A DNA stretch of 64,000 nt from JAWXBK01 sp040878185 (GCA_040878185.1 JBBDMS010000035.1:1-64000), one strand, 5' to 3'; positions 55,003 to 63,623 are shown, counted from the first letter of the stretch. Translations and numbers: made by a program. Notes: a model not told the origin generated them from the letters alone.

Positions 55003-55488
55003 ATGGCCGAGACGATCCATCCCGAGATGCTGCGCGCGGCCGGCGACGAGCCGACCGACTATGAATGGCATGCGGCGCTGGCCTCCGCGATCCGCCGCGG
55101 CGCGGTGACCGTCGATGTCGAGTTTTCGAAGATCAACCGCAACAATGTGCCGGGCTTCCGCACCACCGATTTCATCGTGCCGCCTTTCGCGCTGATCGTC
55201 GTCTCGGCCTATCTCGCGGTGCAGTTCGGCCCGATCTATGGGCTCGCGCTGTTCGTCGTCGGCGCCGCCTTCATTCTGCTGCTGCTGCGGCCTCGCGTCC
55301 GCGAAGCGACCGTCGAGCGGGTGCGCAAACATTCACTGGAGAAGCTCGAGGCGTGGAACGAGATCTGGTTCAACGGCGGTTATACGCTGCGCCTTGCCGA
55401 CCGGCCCGACATCGAATGTCGCGGGCCCGATGGTGACTGGGTCGCATTCGCGCGCCAGCACACGCCGGCGCGACTGAGCGCGCCATGA
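55003..55488 (+). CDS. small membrane protein between lutB and lutC
   Basis: 161-residue protein of unknown function with two adjacent hydrophobic helices at about residues 62-92 (FALIVVSAYLAVQFGPIYGL onward), flanked by a charged N-terminus and a helical C-terminal part (LEKLEAWNEIWFNGG). It is tightly placed between lutB (2 nt) and lutC (28 nt). That spacing suggests a role in the lactate complex, for example membrane anchoring or transport, but this is inference. Confidence 0.7.
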   Translation: MAETIHPEMLRAAGDEPTDYEWHAALASAIRRGAVTVDVEFSKINRNNVPGFRTTDFIVPPFALIVVSAYLAVQFGPIYGLALFVVGAAFILLLLRPRVREATVERVRKHSLEKLEAWNEIWFNGGYTLRLADRPDIECRGPDGDWVAFARQHTPARLSAP

Positions 55489-55516
55489 CGCGCGGGACGA
55501 TGCCCCCGACGGCACC

Positions 55517-56242
55517 ATGAGCGCGGCTGCGGACAATCCGGCGAAGGACGGGCAGCGCGCCGCCTTGTTCGGCCGTATCCGGCAGGCGCTCGGCGCTGAT
55601 ACCCGGGGTGCCGATAACGAAGACGGCCGCATAAAGGCGGTTGCGGAACGGCTCGGCCTCCATCCGCGCGGACCGCAGGTGGCGCGCTCAGTCGGTGCTG
55701 GCGAGCATGACGATGCGCATCGCCATCGCCTCTTCGTCGAGAAGGCACTTGAAGCCGCGGCCAGCGTCGAGCCGCTTTCGTCGCGCGCCGAAGTGCCGCA
55801 GGCGATCGCGCGCTATCTGCGCCAGAACAATCTGCCGCCGCAACTGCGCCTCGCGCCCAATGCCGGGCTCGATGCGCTCGACTGGTCGAGTGCACCGATG
55901 CTCGAGATCAGCAGCGGGCCGAGCGACGGCAGCGATCCGGCCTCGCTGACGACGCCGTTCGCCGCCATCGCCGAAACCGGCACCTTGATGCTGGTTTCCG
56001 GCGCCACCAGTCCGGTGACGCTTGCCTTCCTGCCCGAAACGCATTTCGTTCTGATGCGTAAGGATCAGATCACGGGCACGCTCGAAGCGGCGTTCGACCG
56101 GCTGCGCGCCGCGCACAGCAACGCCATGCCGCGTGCGATCAATTTCGTCACCGGCCCCTCGCGCTCGGCGGACATCGAACAGACTTTGCAGATGGGCGCG
56201 CACGGGCCGAAGCGCCTGCACATTCTGCTGCTCGATGAGTGA
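55517..56242 (+). CDS. lutC: L-lactate utilisation protein LutC (LUD domain)
   Basis: 241-residue third component of the LutABC complex. The LUD-type domain covers about 70-240, with AAIAETGTLMLVSGATSPVT and AINFVTGPSRSADIEQTLQM, then a GAHGPKRLHILLLDE end. Loss of metal ligands is normal for LutC. A second small membrane-protein gene starts inside its last codons (8-nt overlap). Confidence 0.93.
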   Translation: MSAAADNPAKDGQRAALFGRIRQALGADTRGADNEDGRIKAVAERLGLHPRGPQVARSVGAGEHDDAHRHRLFVEKALEAAASVEPLSSRAEVPQAIARYLRQNNLPPQLRLAPNAGLDALDWSSAPMLEISSGPSDGSDPASLTTPFAAIAETGTLMLVSGATSPVTLAFLPETHFVLMRKDQITGTLEAAFDRLRAAHSNAMPRAINFVTGPSRSADIEQTLQMGAHGPKRLHILLLDE

Positions 56243-56675
56243 GGCTGCTGCCGATCGCGGTGTAGCGCCGCGCGTCTCGCCGCCGAAGCGACCGGCTTGG
56301 TGGCGCATTCTGCGCCCACTGATCGCAATCGCGATCCCGCCGCCGGTCCCGTGGGCGGCGATAGTCTTCGCGGCGGAAACTACTGGCGACGCGATCATCC
56401 CGGACGCTGCCGGCTGGGCTTATCTTCTAGTTATGCCGTTGCTGATGGTTCCGGTCGGCTGGGTTGTCGGCGCGTTGATGACGTGGGGTCATCGGGACGG
56501 CGTGCGGGGCATCGGTCCGTGGCTTGGAACCTTTGCGCTGGCCGGCGCAATTGTTGGTGCGGTCGTTATGACCCTCGGTGGCTTGTTCGCTTTCCATTTC
56601 CTCATGTCGACCGCCGTGATTTCCGGCGCGCTCATCGGCGCCCTCATGTGGGCGATGCTGCGATGGCTGCCATGA
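56235..56675 (+). CDS. second small membrane protein after lutC
   Basis: 146-residue protein of unknown function with about four predicted membrane segments (LLVMPLLMVPVGWVVGALM, FALAGAIVGAVVMTLGGLFA and others). It overlaps lutC by 8 nt and ends 4 nt into the Smr gene (ATGA), so it is translationally coupled to both. It has no recognisable domain. Confidence 0.7.
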   Translation: MSEAAADRGVAPRVSPPKRPAWWRILRPLIAIAIPPPVPWAAIVFAAETTGDAIIPDAAGWAYLLVMPLLMVPVGWVVGALMTWGHRDGVRGIGPWLGTFALAGAIVGAVVMTLGGLFAFHFLMSTAVISGALIGALMWAMLRWLP

Positions 56676-57259
56676 CCGACAAGCGCCGCAAACCCGATCC
56701 GGACGATCTTGCGCTGTGGCAGGCGGCAACGCGCGAGGCGAAGCCGATCAAGCGCCGTCCGGGCCTGCGCAAAAGCGCGACTGAAGCAGCGAAGCCGGTG
56801 GTGACCCCGAAGATCGCTGCGACATCCGTGCCAGCGAAACCCACGAAACCACCGGTTCTGAAGCGCGCGGTCGCACGGCCCGTGGCGCCGGCGCCGAAGA
56901 AGACCGAGCCGCAGCATCTCGAGCGCGGCAAATCACCGGGCGTCGACAAGCGTCAGGCCGAGCGGCTGAAGCGGGGCCGCACACCGATCGATGCGCGGCT
57001 TGATCTGCACGGCATGACGCAGGACGCGGCGCATAAGCGGCTTACGATTTTCATCGAGAACGCGGTCGCTTCTGAGAAGCGCGCGATCGTCGTCGTCACC
57101 GGCAAGGGCTTCAAGGAGGGCTCGGGCGTGCTGCGCGCCGCCGTGCCGCACTGGCTGAACGAGCCGAGATTGCGCCCGCACATCCTCACCTTCGAATATG
57201 CCCAGCCCAAGGATGGCGGGATGGGCGCGCTCTACATCCTGCTGCGCAAGAGGCGCTAG
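56672..57259 (+). CDS. Smr-domain protein
   Basis: 195-residue protein with a C-terminal Smr domain (about residues 100-195). Key motifs are RLDLHGMTQDAAHKRL, VVVTGKGFKEGSGVLRAAVP and AQPKDGGMGALYILLRKR. Smr proteins are nucleases or RNA-binding factors in ribosome rescue and DNA repair. The N-terminal ~95 residues are a basic, Lys/Ala/Pro-rich linker. ATG at 56663 is an alternative start. It belongs to the conserved mltA-Smr pair, here split by the lut cluster. Confidence 0.92.
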   Translation: MTDKRRKPDPDDLALWQAATREAKPIKRRPGLRKSATEAAKPVVTPKIAATSVPAKPTKPPVLKRAVARPVAPAPKKTEPQHLERGKSPGVDKRQAERLKRGRTPIDARLDLHGMTQDAAHKRLTIFIENAVASEKRAIVVVTGKGFKEGSGVLRAAVPHWLNEPRLRPHILTFEYAQPKDGGMGALYILLRKRR

Positions 57260-57301
57260 GATCGGCGCCAGGATTTCGCCCCAACCGGAGAGGAGGCACC
57301 G

Positions 57302-57772
57302 ATGGTCACGCTCGAAGGCTCCTGCGCCTGCGGCAAAGTTTCCTTCACCATCAAATCGCACACGCCCGATCCCTATATGCGCTGCTATTGCTCGATCTGC
57401 CGCAAGACCGATGGCGGCGGCGGGTATGCCATCAACGTGATGGGCGATGCCGATACGCTGAAGCTGCGCGGCAAGAAGCATGTCGCCGTCTGGCGCGCGA
57501 CGATCGATGGCAAACGCTCGGAGGCGCGGCGCCATTTCTGCAAACATTGCGGCAGCGCGCTCTATGTTTCGGATCCGCGCTGGCCCGCGCTCATGCATCC
57601 GCATGCCTCGGCGATCGACAAGGGGCTGCGGAAGCCGAAATCGGTCGTGCATATCCTGCTCGATTCGAAGGCCGACTGGGTAACGCCGCAGCAAGGCGGC
57701 AAAAGATTCCGTCACTATCCCGATCTTTCGATCGAGGACTGGCATAAGAAAAACAAGCGCTGGTCCGCATGA
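57302..57772 (+). CDS. GFA-family (glutathione-dependent formaldehyde-activating-like) protein
   Basis: 156-residue zinc-binding protein of the GFA/CENP-V family. The Cys clusters CACGKVSF, CYCSICRKTDGGGG and HFCKHCGSALY are intact. The reaction is unproven for most members, although the original enzyme was proposed to promote S-hydroxymethylglutathione formation. GAGGAGG lies upstream of the ATG. It is a stand-alone gene after Smr. Confidence 0.92.
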   Translation: MVTLEGSCACGKVSFTIKSHTPDPYMRCYCSICRKTDGGGGYAINVMGDADTLKLRGKKHVAVWRATIDGKRSEARRHFCKHCGSALYVSDPRWPALMHPHASAIDKGLRKPKSVVHILLDSKADWVTPQQGGKRFRHYPDLSIEDWHKKNKRWSA

Positions 57773-57809
57773 CGGCAAAGCGGGCACGACGCGGGCAGCG
57801 GCCGGCTCG

Positions 57810-58163
57810 ATGACGCCGTTCGGCGAACGGGTGCGCGAACTGCGCACAGCGAAGGGCGTCTCGCTCAAGGCGATGGCAGCCGCGCTCGGCGTCTCCGGCG
57901 CCTATCTCTCTGCGCTGGAGCATGGCCATCGCGGCCGGCCCTCGCCCGGCTTCGTGCAGCAGGTCTCGGCCTTCTTCAATCTCGCCTGGGACGATGTCGA
58001 CGAACTGAAGCGGCTCGCCAAGCTCTCGAACCCGCGCATCACCGTCGACACGGCGGGCCTGTCGCCGGCGGCGACCGAGCTTGCGAACCGGCTGGCCGAG
58101 ACGATCGGCACGCTCGACGACGAGCAGATCGCGGCCCTGCTCGCGCGGCTCAGGATGCGATGA
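57810..58163 (+). CDS. XRE-family transcriptional regulator
   Basis: 117-residue regulator with an N-terminal helix-turn-helix: VRELRTAKGVSLKAMAAALG followed by VSGAYLSALEHGHRGRPSPG. The C-terminal half is helical and unassigned. It lies between a GFA gene and a GNAT gene on the same strand; the target is unknown. Confidence 0.92.
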   Translation: MTPFGERVRELRTAKGVSLKAMAAALGVSGAYLSALEHGHRGRPSPGFVQQVSAFFNLAWDDVDELKRLAKLSNPRITVDTAGLSPAATELANRLAETIGTLDDEQIAALLARLRMR

Positions 58164-58184
58164 GGTTGGCGCGATGAGGCTGGC

Positions 58185-58757
58185 GTGATAACGGGGCGCG
58201 GTACCGGCGACGCGCGCGCGGGGGAAAATCGCGCGGCCTTTACGATCCGGCCGGCGGGCGCGGGCGATCTCGATACGCTGGCCGCGATCCACGAGGCGGC
58301 GGCGCGCGAGGCCTATCGGCATATCTTTCCCGCCGACGCGCTTTTCCCGCGTGAGGAGTCGCGCGCCGATCTGCGTCATCATCTGACGGCACCCGCAACC
58401 CGCGCGTTCGTCGCCGCGGCGAACAACGCGATCGTCGGCTTTATTGCCGCCGGCCCGACGCTCGCGGGCGAAGGCGAAGGGTTCGGCGATGCGCTGCCCG
58501 GAAGCCTGGGGCAGACCTATCTGTTGCATGTCCATCCGGCATATTGGAGCGGCGGCATCGGCGGCGCGCTGCACGATCGCGCCATGGCGGCGCTCGCGGC
58601 GGACGGGTTTGCGTCGGCCATCATGTGGGTGCTCGAACGCAACGAACGCGCGCGGCGCTTCTACGAGCAACGCGGCTGGCAGCAGACCGGCGGAAGACGG
58701 ATCGGGCGCTATTCGGTCGGCATCGCGGTCATCCGCTATCGCCGCACGCTCGGCTGA
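58185..58757 (+). CDS. GNAT-family N-acetyltransferase
   Basis: 190-residue acetyltransferase. The acetyl-CoA site is VHPAYWSGGIGGALHDRAM near residue 115, and the C-terminal motif B reads MWVLERNERARRFYEQRGW. The start is GTG at 58185, 21 bases after the regulator stop. Substrate is unknown. Confidence 0.92.
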   Translation: MITGRGTGDARAGENRAAFTIRPAGAGDLDTLAAIHEAAAREAYRHIFPADALFPREESRADLRHHLTAPATRAFVAAANNAIVGFIAAGPTLAGEGEGFGDALPGSLGQTYLLHVHPAYWSGGIGGALHDRAMAALAADGFASAIMWVLERNERARRFYEQRGWQQTGGRRIGRYSVGIAVIRYRRTLG

Positions 58758-58781
58758 TGGCGTCGCAGCCGAGGGCGCGCT

Positions 58782-59057
58782 TCAAGGAAATTCGCGCATC
58801 GCATGTATGACGGCGACGATGTCGATCGCCTCAGGCCGCACGCGATAGACGATGAAGTAAGCGGTGCCGGTTACAACGAGCTCGCGCGTGCCGGCCAGAT
58901 GGCCGATGCGACCCAGGCTTGAAAATTGCCGGAGCAGTTCGACGGCATCGGTCAAGCGGTCGATCGTCGCGATCGCGGCATCGAGATTGCGGGTTTCAAG
59001 ATAGGATTCGATATCGTCGAGATCGGCCGATGCGCGCGCCGACCAGACGAGCTTCAT
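58782..59057 (-). CDS. ParE/RelE-type toxin
   Basis: 91-residue toxin of a type II toxin-antitoxin pair. The plasmid-stabilisation fold is clear: MKLVWSARASADLDDIESYL, SSLGRIGHLAGTRELVV and YFIVYRVRPEAIDIVAVIHA. ParE members poison gyrase and RelE members cut mRNA; the sequence does not decide which. The start overlaps the antitoxin stop by 4 nt (ATGA), the usual antitoxin-first coupling. Confidence 0.92.
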   Translation of the reverse strand: MKLVWSARASADLDDIESYLETRNLDAAIATIDRLTDAVELLRQFSSLGRIGHLAGTRELVVTGTAYFIVYRVRPEAIDIVAVIHAMREFP

Positions 59058-59338
59058 CGCGCGTTGCGCTGTTTCCGGCGCACCCGCTCTTTCCAGCGAT
59101 CGACGCGCGCCATCACCTCGTCATGCGGCACGCTTTCGCCGCGGTCGAGCTGGGCGAGCCCTTCGCGGATATGCGCGATCTGATCGGCCTGCAGCCTGAG
59201 ATAATTGTCGAGCGCGCGCTGGAGATGCCAGGAACGCGGTCGCTCGGTATCGGCGGCGAGGCGGTCGAGCGCCTCGGCCTTCTCCTCCTCGGTGCGGAAC
59301 GAGAGCGTGGCGTTACGTGACGGCATGGGGCGCGGCAT
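59054..59338 (-). CDS. ribbon-helix-helix antitoxin
   Basis: 94-residue antitoxin with an N-terminal ribbon-helix-helix DNA-binding domain (NATLSFRTEEEKAEALDRLA) and a C-terminal toxin-binding helix (HIREGLAQLDRGESVPHDEV). ATG at 59338 is chosen; an internal ATG at 59326 is also possible. A 30-bp palindrome lies 35 bases upstream and is its probable operator. It is translationally coupled to the toxin gene. Confidence 0.9.
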   Translation of the reverse strand: MPRPMPSRNATLSFRTEEEKAEALDRLAADTERPRSWHLQRALDNYLRLQADQIAHIREGLAQLDRGESVPHDEVMARVDRWKERVRRKQRNAR

Positions 59339-59372
59339 GGCGGTTCTCCCGGTCGGCGTCTGCAATGCATAT

Positions 59373-59402
59373 ATTGTATGCAACGTATACAGTGCATGCA
59401 AT
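59373..59402 (-). promoter_or_regulatory. 30-bp operator palindrome of the ParE/RHH operon
   Basis: Half-sites ATTGYATGCA and TGCATRCAAT surround a GTATAC centre (59385-59390), with mismatches only at non-core positions. A further TGCAATGCAT at 59361 extends the array. The AT-rich window should also hold the promoter. Ribbon-helix-helix antitoxins typically repress at such sites. Confidence 0.75.
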
Positions 59403-59534
59403 GCCTGCGGAAGTCTGCGGCTGTTGATCTGCGCTCCCACGCCCGCAGGCGGAGCAGCCGGAAATTTGCGGGTTGACCCGAACCCAGGGGCCGCCCCGAT
59501 AACGGAGGAGGATAGCTAAGAACGAGGTCGAGTC

Positions 59535-60569
59535 GTGGGCCCTTCTGCACCCTTTCTCAATGCGTCCGCCGCCGCGCGGCGGCTCGGCGTCTCGGTCAAG
59601 GCGCTGCGCCTGTACGAGCAGCGCGGGCTGATTGCGCCGCCACGGACGGCATCCGGCTGGCGGACATATGGCCCCCGCGAGATGACCCGCGCCGTTGAAA
59701 TCGCGACCTTGCGTATGCTCGGCCTCGGCCTCGCGCAAATCGCCCAGGTGCTGAATGGCGACCCGCAATCTCTGCCGCCCGCGCTTGTGGCTCATCAGGC
59801 GATGCTCGAACGCGAACGCCATGCGCTGGCGGAGAAGATCGAGAAGGTTCGATCCATGAGGGCGGAACTCGACCGCGGCCGGACGCCGGCATTCGACGAG
59901 CTGGCGCGGCTGATGCAACCGTCCGGCAGAACGCCGGTCGCATTCGATCTTCCCTGGCCCTGGGGCGGCGAACGGTTCGAGCTGCACGATATCCGGCTGC
60001 TCAACTTTATCGTCGGCCCCCTGTTCAGCGGCAAGACGCGGCTCGCGCATGCGATCGCCGACAACCTGCCCGATTCTGTCTTCATCGGTCTCGAGCGGCT
60101 GGCGAATGACGGTGCCGACGCGCGACACCAATTGAACGCGGATCCGGCGCTGAAAGCGCGGGTCGACAAAACGCTGGCCTGGCTTGTCGGCGATGCCGCT
60201 TCGGCAAGCGCCGCGCTGGTCGCGCTCATTGCGGCGATGGAATCGAATGACGCGACCGCGCTTGTGATCGATATGATCGAACAGGGGCTGGATCAGCCCG
60301 AGCAGCAGGCGCTGATGGGGCATCTGCGCCGCCGCGGTGCCGATGCGCCGCCGCTGTTCATGCTGACGCGCTCCTGCGTGATTCTGGACCTGACGACCAC
60401 AGGTCCGAACGAGACGATCATCTTCTGTCCCGCCAACCACAGCCCGCCCGGCATCGTGATGCCTTATCCGGGCGCGCCCGGTTACGAAGCCGTTGCCACC
60501 TGCCTCGCCTCGCCGGAAGTGCGCGCCCGGACGGCGGGCGTTGTCGCGATGCGCCCGGCCGTGGCGTGA
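59535..60569 (+). CDS. MerR-type regulator fused to a P-loop ATPase-like domain
   Basis: 344-residue protein. Residues 8-75 are a MerR DNA-binding domain (LGVSVKALRLYEQRGLIAPP, then GWRTYGPREMTRAVEIATLR). A coiled-coil-like linker (about 85-115) follows. From about 140 an ATPase-like domain begins: Walker A GPLFSGKT at 161-168, and a Walker B-like ALVIDMIEQGLDQPEQQAL at 242-260 with the shape of ABC/AAA_21 ATPases but no Asp-Glu pair. FMLTRSCVILDL resembles the switch segment. Target and signal are unknown. Confidence 0.75.
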   Translation: MGPSAPFLNASAAARRLGVSVKALRLYEQRGLIAPPRTASGWRTYGPREMTRAVEIATLRMLGLGLAQIAQVLNGDPQSLPPALVAHQAMLERERHALAEKIEKVRSMRAELDRGRTPAFDELARLMQPSGRTPVAFDLPWPWGGERFELHDIRLLNFIVGPLFSGKTRLAHAIADNLPDSVFIGLERLANDGADARHQLNADPALKARVDKTLAWLVGDAASASAALVALIAAMESNDATALVIDMIEQGLDQPEQQALMGHLRRRGADAPPLFMLTRSCVILDLTTTGPNETIIFCPANHSPPGIVMPYPGAPGYEAVATCLASPEVRARTAGVVAMRPAVA

Positions 60570-60588
60570 GACAACAAGGCCGAGCGCG

Positions 60589-61155
60589 CTATGGCGCGCC
60601 GGTCGCGCTGCGGGCCAGCTCTTCGAGAATGTCGCCGACGCGCCGGATTTCGTTATTGTCCTCACGGATGGCATGCCGGCGCGCGAGCCAGCCGGCATCC
60701 TCGTACGCGACGATCGTGCGGCCCTCTGTGTTGCGATAGACCAGCATCGCCATCGGCAGATCGATTCCCAGTGACGGCGCATCGGGTATGAGCGCCACAC
60801 CCATCGTCGGGCCGCCAAAGAGGATCAGTTCCATCGCCGGCATGCTGCGTCCGGCCTTGGCGACCTCGGCCGCCTGGTCGATCTGTGCGTAGACCGCGAG
60901 CCCCTTCACGCCGATCAGCGTGCGCAACCGCTCGATCGTCTGATCGACCGTGAAGGCCGAAATCATCCCGACGATGCCGTCATCCTCGAGCAGGATCGGC
61001 CGTTCGATGACGATAAAGCGGGTCGTGACGCCATCGCCCGGGCTGTCCGCGCGCACCGCCTCCGAGGGCCAGGCGGTGATGAAGGCGAGGGCGAGGACGA
61101 AGGCGAAGACGAGGACGCGGGCTCCGAATCCTGCAGGGACGCGCGAACGGTTCAT
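60589..61155 (-). CDS. secreted DUF302 protein (copy 1)
   Basis: 188-residue protein with an N-terminal signal peptide (VFAFVLALAFITAWPSEAVRA) and a DUF302 domain (AFTVDQTIERLRTLIGVKG, AYGIDQA-like stretch, ELILFGGPTMGVALI, GIDLPMAMLVYRNTEGR). The family's biochemical role is unknown. A paralogue lies directly upstream on the same strand, so the pair is a tandem duplication with strong divergence. Confidence 0.88.
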   Translation of the reverse strand: MNRSRVPAGFGARVLVFAFVLALAFITAWPSEAVRADSPGDGVTTRFIVIERPILLEDDGIVGMISAFTVDQTIERLRTLIGVKGLAVYAQIDQAAEVAKAGRSMPAMELILFGGPTMGVALIPDAPSLGIDLPMAMLVYRNTEGRTIVAYEDAGWLARRHAIREDNNEIRRVGDILEELARSATGAP

Positions 61156-61194
61156 GCCGGTCTCCTTCGGGAGCGCGCGGCAAACTGCCGGCGC

Positions 61195-61710
61195 TTACGG
61201 CGTGGTGGCGGCGCGGGCGAGCTGGTCGAGCGCCGCTGCGACATTCTGGATGCCGGGATGGTCGGGCGGAATGCCGTGGCGTTCGGCAAACCAGACCGGA
61301 TCGTTATAGGCAAGGAACACGGCGCCGCCTCGATCCTGGTAGGCGAGCGCCTTCAGCGGCAGGTCGAGCCCGGTCAGCGGATCGGCCTGCAAAGCCGGCG
61401 TGCCGACTTTCGGATTGCCGAACAGCAGAAGCTGCATCGGCGCGAGTTCCATGCCGATGCCCTGTGCGTTCGCCGCGTGATCGATGCGCGAGAACACGGT
61501 CGTGCCGTTGGCGAGAAGCAGGCCTTCGAGCCGGTCGATGGTTTCCGCGACACTGAAGGCGGACGGCATTATCACGATGCCGCGCCCAAGCCCGGCCGCC
61601 GTCGTGTCGTCGAAGGTCTGGGCCCACGCTTGCGAGGTCATGGGGCCCGGCGTGGCCGCGGCGGTTACGACCAGGAGGAGCATTGCGAAAGCGGCGTGAA
61701 TGCGGGTCAC
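61195..61710 (-). CDS. secreted DUF302 protein (copy 2)
   Basis: 171-residue paralogue of the neighbouring protein. It starts with GTG and a signal peptide and carries the DUF302 signature more completely: TVFSRIDHAANAQGIGMELAP, LLLFGNPKVGTPALQADPL and DLPLKALAYQDRGG. It lies 40 nt upstream of copy 1 and 13 nt after hslU ends, so one transcript could carry hslV, hslU and both copies. Confidence 0.9.
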   Translation of the reverse strand: MTRIHAAFAMLLLVVTAAATPGPMTSQAWAQTFDDTTAAGLGRGIVIMPSAFSVAETIDRLEGLLLANGTTVFSRIDHAANAQGIGMELAPMQLLLFGNPKVGTPALQADPLTGLDLPLKALAYQDRGGAVFLAYNDPVWFAERHGIPPDHPGIQNVAAALDQLARAATTP

Positions 61711-61722
61711 CGGGCGCTCCGC

Positions 61723-63078
61723 CTAGAGAATGAACTTCGAAAGATCCGAGTTCTTGGCCAGCGCGCCGACGCGATCCTGCACATATTGAGCGTCGATCAC
61801 GATTTTCTCGCCGTCGCGGTCGGGCGCGGTGAAGCTGATCTCCTCGAGCAGCCGCTCGAGCACCGTATGCAAACGCCGCGCGCCGATATTCTCGACCGTC
61901 GAATTGATCTCGGCTGCGAGGTTGGCAAGCGCATCGATCGAATCGTCGGCGAATTCGAGGGTCACACCCTCGGTCGCCAGCAGCGCGCGATACTGCGTGA
62001 CGAGGCTCGCCTCCGGCTCGATCAGGATGCGCTTCAGATCCTCGCGCGTGAGGGGGTTGAGCTCGACGCGGATCGGCAGGCGGCCCTGCAATTCGGGCAG
62101 CAGGTCGGAGGGCTTCGCCAGATGGAACGCGCCCGAGGCGATGAACAATATGTAATCGGTGCGCAGCGTGCCGTGCTTGGTCGCGACCTGCGTCCCCTCG
62201 ATCAGCGGCAGCAGGTCGCGCTGCACGCCCTCGCGGCTCACATCGGCACCGGCCCGGTCGGAACGCGCGGTGATCTTGTCGATCTCGTCGATGAACACGA
62301 TGCCGTTCTGCTCGACCGCCTCGATCGCCTGCGTCACCACCTTGTCCTGGTCGATCAGCTTGTCGCTCTCCTCGGCGATCAGCACGGCATAGGAATCGGC
62401 GACATTCATGCGCCGCGTCTTGGTCTTGTTGCCGAAAGCCTGGCCGAGCATGTCGTTGAGATTGACCATGCCCACCGAGGCGCCCGGCATGCCCGGCACC
62501 TCGAAGGTCGGCAGCCCGCCTTGCCCGTCGCGAAGCTGGAGCTCGATCTCCTTGTCGTCGAGTTCGCCGGTGCGCAGCATCTTGCGGAACTGTTCGCGCG
62601 TCTCCTTGCGCGCGCCGTCGCCGACCAGCGCATCGATGACGCGTTCCTCGGCCGCCTTCTCGGCGCGGGCCACCACCTGCTTGCGCAGCCGGTCGCGCGT
62701 CATGGTGATCGAAATTTCCACAAGATCGCGCACGATCTGTTCGACATCGCGGCCGACATAGCCGACCTCGGTGAACTTGGTCGCCTCGACCTTGAGGAAG
62801 GGTGCATCGGCGAGCTTCGCAAGCCGCCGCGCGATCTCGGTCTTGCCGACACCCGTTGGCCCGATCATCAGGATGTTCTTCGGCAGCACTTCCTCGCGCA
62901 GAGCGGGCTCGAGCTGCTGGCGGCGCCAGCGATTGCGCAGCGCGATCGCGACCGCGCGCTTGGCATCCTGCTGGCCGACGATGTGGCGGTCGAGTTCGGA
63001 GACGATCTCGCGCGGGCTGAACGCGCTGCGATCCTCGGCCTCTTTCTTCGCGACCGGACGGGGCGGGGTTACGTTCAT
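61723..63078 (-). CDS. hslU: ATP-dependent protease ATPase subunit HslU
   Basis: 451-residue AAA+ unfoldase that feeds substrates to HslV. It has SPREIVSELDRHIVGQQDAK, the Walker A MIGPTGVGKTEIARRLAKL, the Walker B GIVFIDEIDKI, and the C-terminal SKFIL tail that docks into HslV. The 4-nt overlap with hslV upstream (ATGA) indicates coupling. Confidence 0.98.
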   Translation of the reverse strand: MNVTPPRPVAKKEAEDRSAFSPREIVSELDRHIVGQQDAKRAVAIALRNRWRRQQLEPALREEVLPKNILMIGPTGVGKTEIARRLAKLADAPFLKVEATKFTEVGYVGRDVEQIVRDLVEISITMTRDRLRKQVVARAEKAAEERVIDALVGDGARKETREQFRKMLRTGELDDKEIELQLRDGQGGLPTFEVPGMPGASVGMVNLNDMLGQAFGNKTKTRRMNVADSYAVLIAEESDKLIDQDKVVTQAIEAVEQNGIVFIDEIDKITARSDRAGADVSREGVQRDLLPLIEGTQVATKHGTLRTDYILFIASGAFHLAKPSDLLPELQGRLPIRVELNPLTREDLKRILIEPEASLVTQYRALLATEGVTLEFADDSIDALANLAAEINSTVENIGARRLHTVLERLLEEISFTAPDRDGEKIVIDAQYVQDRVGALAKNSDLSKFIL

Positions 63079-63623
63079 AATGTCTCGATGGTGATGTTGG
63101 TGTTGGTATAGATGCAGATCTCGGCGGCGATCTCGAGCCCGCGGCGCGCGATCGTCTCGGCATCGAGATCGTCGCGGTCGATCAAGGCGCGCGCGGCGGC
63201 GAGCGCATAGGAGCCGCCCGAACCGATGCCGATCAGGCCGCGCTCGGGTTCGAGCACGTCGCCATTGCCGGTCAGAACGAGGCTCACCTGCTTGTCGGCG
63301 ACCGCCATCATCGCCTCGAGCCGGCGCAGATAGCGATCGGTGCGCCAGTCCTTGGCGAGCTCGACGCAGGCGCGGGTCAGTTGCCCGGGATGCTGTTCGA
63401 GTTTCGCCTCGAGCCGCTCGAAAAGCGTGAACGCATCGGCGGTCGCACCCGCAAAGCCGGCGACGATGTCGCCCTTGCCGAGGCGGCGGACCTTCTTCGC
63501 ATTCGCCTTGATGATGGTGCCACCGAGGCTCACCTGGCCGTCGCCGGCGATCGCGACCTTGCCGTCCTTGCGCACGGACAGGATCGTTGTGCCGTGCCAG
63601 GACGGCGTCGGGTCGTTTGCCAT
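63075..63623 (-). CDS. hslV: ATP-dependent protease peptidase subunit HslV
   Basis: 182-residue threonine protease. The catalytic Thr follows WHG in WHGTTILSVRKDGKVAIAGD; the leader MANDPTPSWHG would be removed. GFAGATADAFTLFERLE and LIGIGSGGSYALAAARAL are typical of the proteasome-like fold. ATG at 63623 is chosen over an upstream in-frame ATG that would lengthen the propeptide. Confidence 0.97.
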   Translation of the reverse strand: MANDPTPSWHGTTILSVRKDGKVAIAGDGQVSLGGTIIKANAKKVRRLGKGDIVAGFAGATADAFTLFERLEAKLEQHPGQLTRACVELAKDWRTDRYLRRLEAMMAVADKQVSLVLTGNGDVLEPERGLIGIGSGGSYALAAARALIDRDDLDAETIARRGLEIAAEICIYTNTNITIETL

